This document shows, in pieces, positions 22,401 through 34,500 of a DNA stretch of 64,000 nt. A program made the translations under genes and the position numbers. The DNA lies in assembly GCA_029204225.1 (NCBI GenBank), contig CM055092.1:39939800-40003799 (forward strand), written 5' to 3'. The first letter of the stretch is position 1. Every line of letters begins with the position of its first letter. The notes beneath the pieces were generated by a model. It ran no database searches, was not told where the DNA came from, and saw only the letters and a list, made by a program, of their open reading frames with translations. Source of the DNA: Diphasiastrum complanatum. Its lineage: Eukaryota > Streptophyta > Lycopodiopsida > Lycopodiales > Lycopodiaceae.

Positions 22401-25400
22401 TGGTTCTATTCTTCAGTCAAAGATCAATACAGAGATGGATACCAGAGCACTGCATGCCATTGGCCAGGCTGGTTTGATATAGTACATCGGATCATATTTT
22501 CACCCTGAGATCCATCATTGAGGAGGCTAAGGCCAGGAGAGAGCATGTATACTATTGCTTTGTGGATTTCCGCAAAGCCTTTGACTCTGTGCCTAGACAT
22601 TTACTGATATAGAGGCTTCGGGATCGTGGCTTCCCCTAGGATTGATGATCTACTGGATGCGTTGCAAGGTGCAAACATTCTCAGTAAGATAGATCTCAAA
22701 AGTGGATACCATCAAATACGGATTCGAGATGAAGACATCCAGAAGATGGCCTTCCGAACCCGTTTCGTTCATTATGAATTTTTGGTTATGCCATTTGGGT
22801 TAACCAATGCCCCATCCACGTTCATGATGCTCATGAACGATGTCTTGCGAGACTATATGGGCAAGTTTGTCGTCAATTTTATTGACGATATATTGGTTTT
22901 TAGTAAAGCGGTTGACGAGCATGAGATTCATCTCAAGACCGTTTCGGGCAAGTTACAAGCTTTTGTCTTGTATGCCAATGCTCAGAAGACAGAGTTGTGT
23001 AAGACTCGTGTCGAGTATTTGGGTCACGTAGTGACAGCTGAGGGTATTTCGGTTGATCCAGCCAAGGTGGCTGTGGTTAAGAAGTGGCCAAGGCCTGCCG
23101 ATATACGCCAATTACAGTCTTTCTTAGGCTTTTGTAAGTTCTATCGGCAGTTCGATGGGATGCTGAAGCTCAGCAACGTTTTGAAAACTTGAAGGAGTGT
23201 GTGGCCACGGCTCCAGTTCTCAAGATTGTGGATACCCAGAAACCTTTTGACCTAGAGACGGATGCAAGTGGCATTGCCGTAGGTGCAATGTTGACCCAAG
23301 AGGGTAGACCAGTAGCCTTTGAAAGTAAGAAGTTGACACCTGCTCAACAAAGATATCCTACACACGAGCAAGAGCTGTATGCGATTATACATGCGCTCAA
23401 GGTGTGGAGACATTATTTATATGGCGCCGAGTTTTATGTGTACACTGATCATATCATACTTTAAGGTATTTTTGCACTCAGCCAGATTTGAAGGGGGGGA
23501 GGAGCTGATGCAGGAATTTCATTTGGAAATTCGCTTCCGAAGAGGGAAGGAAAATGTGGTCGTTGATGCACTATCTCGTATACTGCATCAGATGAGCTTT
23601 ACTGTGGTTGACAGTGGTCTCATGGAGGAGATTAAGAAGGCTCAAGAAAAGGACCCGCATTGTCAGGGTGTGTGGCCTAATGCGCGCAAGGTAGTCGACC
23701 AAAAGGAAGAGTCAGTCGAGGCTGTCGCTTCCGTAGAGGCACACACCAGTACATATTTAACATACACCGTGAAGGATGGTATAGAAATGGAAAAGTTTTC
23801 GTGCCAGACGTGAAGTATCTTCGTCGTAAGATACTTCATAAATGCCATGATAGTCCTTGCGCAGGGCACCCTGGTATTGATAAGACCAGTGAGCTTTTGA
23901 GAAGGCATTTTTTCTGGCCACAATTGCAGCGGGATGTAAGAGAGTATGTCCAGCGTTGCACGGCTTGTCAGGTGAACAAGGCCGAGAGAGTAAGTCCTCC
24001 GGGCTTGCTACATCCACTTGAGATACCTACATTAAGGTGGGAAAGCATCTCTTTGGATTTTATTGTTGGGCTACCCAAGACCCAGAATGGATTCAATCCC
24101 GTTATGGTAGTGGTAGACAGGTTTTCCAAGATGGCTCATTTCATCGCAACGACCAAGAAGGTCACAACTCCGCAAGTGGCTGAGTTGTTTATTCAGAATA
24201 TTGTCAGGTTACATGGTCTTCCGAAGTCCATAGTTTCTAACAGGGATCACAAGTTTACGGGAAATTTCTGGATTGAGGTGTTCGCCAAGTTGGGAACACA
24301 GTTGCGGATGAGTAGCTCTGAGCATCCTCAGACGGATGGCCAGACAGAGCAAGTGAATCAGATCTTGGAAGATATGCTTAGGGCATATGTGAGTAGTACG
24401 CAAACAGACTGGGTAAAGCATTTACCGCTATTGGATTTCGCGTACAATGATAAAAGACATGCGTCCACTGGATTGAGTCCATTTGAGCTCAATTATGGTT
24501 TCAGGCCACTGAGTCCTGCAATCATAGGAATTCCGCATAGGGTACCTAGTGTTGTAGAGTTTTTGGCTCAGATGCAGCAGAAGCTAGAGTTGGCACAAGA
24601 TAACTTGTCCAAAGCTATAGCTAGGGCAGAGAGTTATGCTCGTGAGTACCGTACCTATCGGGAATTTGAGAATGGAGATTGGGTGTATTTACTAGTCCCT
24701 TCGAAGTCGAAGGTGCTACGCACAGGAAAGTGCGCCAAGTTATCTCCTAGGTATTGTGGACCATGGTTGATTATTAAGAAGGTGAGCCAAGTAGCTTATA
24801 AGCTACAGCTACCTGTTGGATGCAAGGTGCATCCAGTATTCCATGTTAGCAAACTGAAGAAATGTTTGCATGATGGCGATAGTCTAGTGGAAGGTCTAGT
24901 GTCTCTTGAGGAGAAAGACACCACAGGTTATGGGCCAGACAGAATTCTAGATCGAAGGGAGCGACGATTGCGGAATCGTCTCCTTCAAGAGTATCTAGTA
25001 ACTTGGAAAGGAAATCCGTTGTCAGATGCTACCTGAAAGACGCGACAGGCGTTGCAGAAGTCTTACCCAGAGTTTGTCATCGAGGACCGATGACTTGCCA
25101 AAGGAGGGAAGGATTGTTAGAGTCCAGTTACTGTTAGAATCGAAGAGATTCTCTAATCGGAGTAGACTAATCTTGATTCTGCAAACACATAGAACACCAG
25201 ATATTTTCTTTTGCTGGAAAGGATTTGTCAGGAAATTCTTTCATAGCTCTATGGAAATCAGCAACTAGTTTGTCCATGTGGGTTTATTGAGCTTTTTGCC
25301 AAGTTTCCATTTGATGTAGGATTTTTTGAAGATTGGGATGTATTCTCAAGTTTTGGATGATTAAGATGTTCGGAATTCTTGGATCTCTTTTCGCGGTTAT

Positions 25401-27555
25401 TAAAGTCCTCATCGGACCCCTCGTCTTCTAGTTGATGAAGATTTTCATCTTGCATGTAGTGTTACAACTTGTAAATGTCAAAATTAGCCTTGTAGGAACT
25501 CGAGCTACATCACATGCAATAAAGTCTACTTGTCATATGTGACATGCATGTAGATTTAGATCATGAAATGGCCAAATTTGGGCTAGTAGAAATTCGAGGT
25601 ACCATAAATACATAAAGTCCTAGTTGTCCAAAGTGACATGCAAGGCATGCAAGAGTTGTTATGGACACATGCAAGTGAATTTGTACATTAGTAGTTTAGA
25701 AATTGCCACATGTAGAAAGTAGGTAGAAGTAGGTGGATAAACAAGCATGCAAAGTGATATGTGTCACTATTTTGGTAGATTACACTTTTAGATGTGGAGA
25801 AAAGGAGTTGCATGCTAGTACTACCGCAAGCTAGTATCATTTTCTATATATGTAAGTGAGAATCCTCATTATTCTTGATGATGAACCAAGTATTCATTTA
25901 GTACTCACACAAAACATCAACCACAAGTTGAAGAAGAAAAGAGACTGCAAGAAGCTATGCTTCATAAGCTGGAAACTGAGATAACAATGGAGGTGGGCGC
26001 CCATCTACTCTTATAGAGGCTGTCCACAATGAAAAGCAAAAGCTATTCTACTACAATAGCAATTGAAATGCTAATTATGAAGTCTTAACAATAGAAATCT
26101 ATGCTAACTTGGTTAAAATAGATTTCTATACTATTCTAGCAAAATTGGTACTAACTTAGTTACCTGTACTAAAAATAGATAGTACCTATACTAAAAATAG
26201 AAATAGGCCTTCTAGCACACAGGCTGGCCTCTACAATTAACCATTAATTCTAACACTCCCCCTTAATGGATAATTGATTATCAATAACACCTAGGAGAGT
26301 CCTGAACTTCTCAAATTTTTCACGACCAAGTCCTTTTGTGAAGATATTTGCAACTTGAACATTGGTGTCACAGTAGATCAACTCTACTTCACCACTTTGT
26401 AACTTTTCTCTTATAAAATGTTGCTGAACTTCAATATGCTTTGACCTGCTATGAAATACTGGATTCTTTGCAAGCTGTATACAACTCTGATTGTCACACC
26501 ATAGAATTATGGGTTCAACTTGTTCTATATGAAGATCTTTTAGAATCCTTCGTAACCAAATTGCTTCACAAGTTGCTGATGTAGTAGCCCTGTACTCTGC
26601 CTCTATAAAACATAAAGCAATTGTTGGTTGCTTTTTACTACTCCAGATATAGTTCTTGTTCCAAGATTAAATGCATATCCTGTAGTCGATCTTCTATCTT
26701 CTGCATTTCCTGCCCAGTCAGCATCAACAAAACCCTCAAGTTTTAGTTTTGTTCCTTTACCATAATAAATACCATACCTGAGTGTCCCTTTGACATAACG
26801 CAAAATCCTTTTTGCTGCTTTCCAATGACAAACTTTTGGTAAAGACATGAACTGACTCACCATGCTCACTGCATATGAAATGTCTGGTCGAGTAGTCGAT
26901 AGATAGATAAGACTACCTACAAGCTGCCTATAAAGTGTTTCATTCACACTTTCAGAATTTTCCTCTTTTGTAAGCTTTACACTTGGATCATATGGTGTAG
27001 AAATGGACTTACAATCAAGCATGTTAAACTTCTTGAGTAACTGGCTTGTGACACCAGATGTGTTGCATTGATGATCCGAGAGATGTCAGACCTGCGTATG
27101 GCGAGGCTAGACGCTGACACCCCCCCCTTGATACAGCTGAGCATACATAAGTGTTTATCCTGTCGGAGACAGAGACAAGAGAGTACTGATTCTGATGGAG
27201 AGGCTGAGATTTCGGATGCTTCCATACATAGACAGCAGAGACAGTGTAGACGACCAGAAAGACAGCCAGCCCCGGCCACAGACTACAGCTTCACGACAGC
27301 AGAGCCGACATCGACCATCCACTCAGAGATAGAGATCCACAGTTCGCTCAGTGACAGTGTCACATCATTATTTTACAGGCGGAGAGACATCTATTGTACT
27401 ACGATGATAGACTCTGCTTGTCGGTCACTATTTCCTGTTTTTCTGTAGACTTGTTTCTTTTAGGTGGTAGAGCTTTCATGCTCCCACCGTGCATACTTGA
27501 CATGTACCTGTTTATTAGTCCTTTGTACCTTAGGGTATTTCATGGACATTAATAA

Positions 27556-27634
<79 letters not shown>

Positions 27635-30600
27635 GATCCTCCGAATCCTGACAAATAGGGAGCATGGCCCTCCGGACTAGGTAGCGGTTCGGAGGCTCTT
27701 TCTAGAGCATTGCGGTTGAGATTATGGAACTGCAATGGCATTCATTCTTCAGCTACCGCCGGAGATTTTAGAGATTTTTGCACTGAGGGTGATATCTTAC
27801 TACTTACCAAGACACATGAGAGTCCTGAGAGAGGTCTGCCGGCTGTTGCGGGCTTTTGTTGGTTCTTTGCACGTCGGAGGGCGACAAGAGCATTGACAGA
27901 TCGGGGTTCTGGTGGGGTGGCCTGCTTAGTCCGCGACTTCATTCGGCCCTGGGTCGAGTTGGTGCATACTGATGAGCGAGCTCGCTATATTTGGATTCGG
28001 GTGGACCGGACTCTGACGGAACTGAACCGAGACCTTTTTCTAGCCGTTTGCTATTTTCCACCAGACACATCAGTTTTCACATCAGATGAGGAGTCACCTT
28101 ACTTGGATATCTCTTCAAACATTATCAGATACGAGGAGCAGGGTTATATTCTCCTACCTGGCGACTTTAATGCTAGGACTGGATCTAGGCAGACAGAGTT
28201 TCATAGAGCAGAGGATGATCCACAGCGGATACATGCTTTAGACTAGGATGACCTTGGCCTACGGCGACGATCAGCAAATGCAGAGGGTCCAGTTACCGCA
28301 AATGGAGAGCTGATGCTTCAATTGGGCGAGGCTCATGGGTTGGCCATTTATAATGGCTTATTGCAGTGGCCTGATTCAGGTGACTTTACATATTTTCCAC
28401 ATAGCGGAGGGAGTAGTGTTGTTGACTATTTCATGGGATTGCCGTCTCTCCTCCCCTACATTTCATCTTTCTTGGTTCACCGTACCACCCTGTCTGACCA
28501 CTCATACCTTCACACCCCCTGTGCTAGTACATTCACCCCTAGTGAAAAGACCGTCTACCGCTATAACCCTCAAAAAACCCCTATGTACAGGGAAACCTTA
28601 TCTGATCTCCTGACTCATTTTCCCTATGCAGCTACTTTGGCGGACCAGTCTCTTTTTCTTGTCCGGGCCCTGCATACCTCTGCATCCCTTGCTTTTCCAT
28701 CCCCACGGCCCAAGCACTTACGACATAGACCGCATAACCCCTGGTATGACCACGAATGTAACCAACTTCATCTAAACTTGATTTACGCACGCTGCCACCT
28801 TTCTCATCTTGCAAAGGACTTATCTCGTGTATATCGTAGAACCACCCGCAAAAAGAAAATTGCATATGAAATTTGCCAGGGGAAGAAGATGATGGATTTT
28901 CTCTTTAGCTCCTCGTCGCGTTCTTTCTGGCAAAAATTCCTCTCACGAGCACCTCCACCCCGGATCACAGATCTCAGCACATGGGTGATCTATGCCACAT
29001 CGTTGTACATTGTACCTGATACTCCTCCACTTCCCACACACCCATACACATGTACCTCTAATATATTCTCTCCGGACATAGTAGAAGAGGCCATCGACCG
29101 GTTAAAACTACATAAGGCCAAAGACTTTGATGAGCTAGAGGCTGAACTCTTGAAGCAGGCCGCTGACATCCTCTCACCCTTTCTCTCTTTCCTATTTAAC
29201 CGCGCTATTACATCTGGTTTCCTCTCCCCTTGGTCCACAAACCTTATTTATCCTATCCATAAAGGCAGTGATCCCATGAAAGCCGACAAGTATCGTACCA
29301 TCATGATCAGCCACCTCTTTGCCAAGGTCTATGGTTCTATTCTTCAGTCAGAGATCAGTACAGAGATGGATACTAGAGCATTGCATACCATTGGCCAAGC
29401 TGGTTTCAGACCAGGATATACTACATCCGATCATGTTTTCACCTTGAGAGCCATCATTGAGGAGGCTAAGGCCAAGAGAGAGCGTGTTTACTGCTACTTT
29501 GTGGATTTTCGCAAAGCCTTTGACTGTGCCTAGGCATTTACTGATACGGAGGCTTCGGGATCGTGGCTTCCAAGAGGATATCATACAGGCAGTTGTGGCA
29601 TTGTACAGACGAGTTATTGGCCGGATCCGAGTATCAGGAGTTGTATCACCAGAGATAGAGAGCACTATTGGGGTTAAGCAGGGATGTCCTCTCTCACCTA
29701 CACTCTTTGGTTTATATATAGATGAGCTTGAGCAGGTTATACGGGCAGAGGGAGGTGAGGGTTGCACATTGGGTGACCTCATTATCGCTATCTTATTATA
29801 TGCTGATGATGTGGTTTTGCTTTCGAAGACGAGGGAAGGCCTGCAACGGCATCTGGATGCGCTTCACTCCTTTTGTATTCAATGGGGATTGTCAGTGAAT
29901 GTGGCCAAAACCAAAGTTATGGTGTTTAACACCTCTAGATCCTTCATGATGCGACAAGAGCTTCTGTGGGAGGAACATCCACTTGAGGTAGTCGACTCTT
30001 ACACATACCTAGGCATGGTATTCTCTGGTCCCACCTTCAGCATGCGACAGGCGGCATCTTCCCGGTTACGGAAGGGCTATGCATCATTGGTAGATTTGGA
30101 GAGATTATGTTTCAGCTCACACATTAGAGATGCGACTAGTAAGTGTCGACTTTTTGATACTATGGTAGTTCCCTCAGCTCTTTACGCATCAGAGACATGG
30201 AGTACGGGCCTGACGGCTACCGAGTGGGCACGCATTTCACGACTTCAGATTCATATGCTATCTCGGATGATACGGGCTAAGTCCTCTACACCACATCATA
30301 TTATATTGGCAGAGTTCGCCGTCCCCCCTATTCAGCTAGAGGCACTGTTCCATATTGTCACATTCATACAGCGCCTGGAGGATCTTCAGGGTAGAGACAC
30401 ACACTATGCTGCAGTGGCTTTGGCATCATCACAGCACCTACATTCTGTGGGACACTCCTTTTCATGGTATTCCCAAGCTTGTCGTCTCCTCTCCACGTGG
30501 AGTATTCACATTACGGATCTACCGGCGGGTACGCATTAGTATATTCGAGGACACTTGTATAGAGCATATCTTCAGAGCACTTGGCAGGTTCCATCTGGGG

Positions 30601-31449
30601 TGAAGACGGAGTTTTATCGGACACATTTTCTCTCTCGGAATCATGCTGGATATCCTACTGTTCCCGGATATCTAGTGGATAGTATCTCACACAGACTGCG
30701 GATAGTGATAGGTCAGTTTCGGGTTTCCTCTCACCAGCTAGCCATTGAGACTGGCAGATATAGTGGCATCCCGAGAGATGCTCGGATTTGTAGTATGTGT
30801 GATACACACGACGTAGAGGATGAGTTTCATTTTCTCTTCAAGTGCCCAGCCTACTATGAGATCCGAGGGAGATACTAATGCTTGTTCAGGATCATCCACT
30901 CACACTTTCTACCTTGATATCGTATGAGGACCCCAGATGTGTTGCGCTGATGATCCGAGAGATGGCGGACCTGCGTATGGCGAGACTAGACGCTGACACC
31001 TCCCCCTTGATACAGCTGAGCATACAGGAGTGTTTATCACGTCGGAGGCAGAGGCAGGAGAGTACTGATTCTGATGGAGAGGCTGAGATCCTAGACGCCT
31101 CCATGCATAGACGGCAGAGACAGTGTCGGCGACTAGAGGGACAGACAGCCCACAGGCCACGATCTACAACTTCACGGCAGCAGAGACGCCACCGACCATC
31201 CACTCAGAGACGGAGAGACAGTTCGTTCAGCGACAGTGTCTCAACATACCTTACATCACTATTTCATAGGCGGAGAGACATTTATATGATGATAAGGCTC
31301 TCTTTGTCTATCATCATTATTTCATGTTTACCTGTAGTCTTGTTTCTTTGTTCTTTTAGGTGGTAGAGCTTTCATGCTCCCACTGTGCATACTTGACATG
31401 TACCTTTTTCAGTCCTATGTACCTTAGGGTATTTCATGGACATTAATAA

Positions 31450-31548
<99 letters not shown>

Positions 31549-34500
31549 CGTAGTTTTCGATTAGAATCCATAGCAGCGTTGGTTGTTACACCAGTCATTG
31601 TGCCTACAGTAACGTTGCGCTACCTACTACAACTCATGTATTGTCTGCTACAGCTTTGCAACCCTCATTGTCCATGAATATAGCCGCCCCGATGATGCCA
31701 AAAAACTTGCTACCTACACTCTTTGAAGGGTAGGCCATTCCTAGTAATCCACCAACCTCTATTTTACCTCTTTTGACACTCTACACTCCCTCCAAAGCCT
31801 ATGAGCAATACCTATCTTCCTATCTTGAACAATAAGGTATGGATGGTGTTTAAAAACATGGGAATGACATAATACAACTAAAAGTGAATGCTAGATCCTT
31901 GTTGGAAGAGAGGGATCAAATGGGAGTCGAGATCGCTACATTGGAAGAAGAGCTGAGCAAGCTACGTGTGCAAGGGACACTAATACATAGCAGAACGAAG
32001 ATCCAAGAGTTGCAAAAAGAGGGCTCAACATAAAGAGGCTACCAAATCTTGGGCGTCATTATTCACAAAAGATGATAACAAAGCCTCACCAAATATGACT
32101 AGTTTTATTGTTACCACTCCTTCAAAAGAGGAACTAAGAGAACGAAAGCACATACTGCGAGTATGGAAGGTGCATGGAGAACAAAAAAAGATTATGCCAC
32201 TCTCATAATCCGCTTCACATTATTAGAAGAAAGACGACTAGTGTTATGCCTAAAAGCTAAACTAGAAGGAACAATTATCTTTTTAGATGATGACCTTACA
32301 TATATACAAATTGGAGGAAGGCCTTTGTAAAATTTTGTCAATCTAGAGGATTACCAATATTTTAGGGTTTTAGATGGGACTCAATTTTTTGTCAAGAAAC
32401 GAAATGCGCTAGTGGCAAAGGATCTGGTGGGCTTGCTTGTATAAAGATTCACTACATCCAATGGTCAAGATAATTAGATATCATGAGCAGGCATAGTACC
32501 TTTGACTAGATAAAGATCTCTACATAGTTGCATGTTACTTCCCTCCTAAGACTTCAACTTCTGCGGATAGCACAGGTTCTCCCTACGCGGATTTATTGTC
32601 ATAAATCATTCTTCTTGTAAAAAGAGGCCAATGACTTTAATGCCCACTACTTGAACAAAAATTGATTAAGAATTTGCATGTCCGCTAAAGTGACAGAAAA
32701 ATATCTATTTGTAAAATTAGAATATATCCAATTTCACAAATTTATATAGAGAAGTCAGTGATGTCATAAGGTAAAGCTTAGAAACAATATACAAGCAACT
32801 CAAAAAGTCAAAGGATCTAAGTCAAAACAATAATACAAAATTCAATAAACAAAAAATCTTAGCCAAACAGCATTGCTTATGTCTCATCAGTACCCAAGCA
32901 TAAGTTGCTAACTAGGTTTTGAAAGAATCCGGATTCTCTTGGGTAGACCCGGTGTGGACTAAGAAGCAAAAGACAACCAGCAAGAAGAAAGAAAAAATAA
33001 TAATAATTCAAATGAAATGAAATTCAAAAATAAAATTATAAAATTATAAATTTATAAATCTAATTAAAAATAAAATGAATAAGAACAAGAATCATAATAT
33101 GTGTACGAGTTTCTGAAACAAAGACAAAATACTAAAATTGTCAATACAAATGTTGAGAATTGTCAATACTCAATGCAAACTTATGTCAATATTAGAAAAA
33201 AAAGGAAACCACATCAAAACACTACAACAAGATTGTGATCAAATATATGTGAATACAGACACAAAAACACTAAATATCTATTTGTGAAATTAGAATATCT
33301 CCAATTTCAAAATTTATATAGAAAAGTCAATGATGCATAAGGTAAAGCTTAGAAACAAGAACCTTGACACAAAAACACTTGCCAGAAGATATTGACATGT
33401 AAAGTTTTTCTCCAAATTGTTAGACACATAATTTAACCAATAGCCCTTACAGAAAACCTGAACTCGAAGTGCACACTTGTCCAACATTTCCAAGAATCAC
33501 TAAGCCAAACTTTGCATTTCTCATTTCCCTACTTGTACAAACCCTTTAGCAAATGCTTTACATACAAGTTACAAGAAGGAACTATGCAAATGGCCAGTAC
33601 AATTGAGCCAAACAATAACAAATGTGATATGATGTTGAGGCAAACTTACTAACATACATGTAATCAAGCCTTGATAAAACCTACTTAAATATAAAGTCTC
33701 ACTTGCACACAGGGATTAAAAAATCATCAATATGGCTCTTTGCTTATTCAATGTCCCTTTTCTACAGTATAAGCGGTAAATTTCATACCACAGATTCATC
33801 ATCAGACTCTTGTTCAACTTCCTCTTCAAACTCTTCTTGCTCCTCTTCTTCCTTGTCCTGCAATATGAGATATATTATAAGCATGCTCCACAGTGTAATA
33901 GTAAAAATCATCTAATATTTGTAAAATTAAATACATCAAAATACATACTGAGTGTTAAAAGGAGAGAAAAAGGTGGCTATTTAGGGCAGCTAAACCCAAA
34001 CTAACATATTGAAATTACCACGCATAAGACCTACCCGTTTAAAACCGCGGGGCTTATTGGAGGAACCTGTCGCTGCAAAAAATAAAATGAGGTGTCAATG
34101 AGTCAGAAGACACTTTTCCCAAAACTTCAGCATTATACTTCAATCAATTATGGCCATAAAATGCCTTAAATACCTGTCTATTCTTGAACTAAAAAGCCCT
34201 GTAATCCAGGATCCATCAAAACTGAATCAGTAACCTACAAATAATTATAGAAAGTCGTTATTAAAGTTTTCCACACTGCAATAGGTGGTGAGTTCGTTAG
34301 GACTCCTTGTCCTCTACATGAGGTCAAGAGTTCTACTCCAATCCCCTGCAAAAATGAGGACATACAAGAGAAAATATATATTGCCACACTAAAACATACT
34401 GAATATTTCAAATACTCTGAACATAAAGAATAGCCTCACAAAAAATATATATTGCCACACTAAAACATACTGAATATTCAAAGAGGTAAAGGAAGTATAC

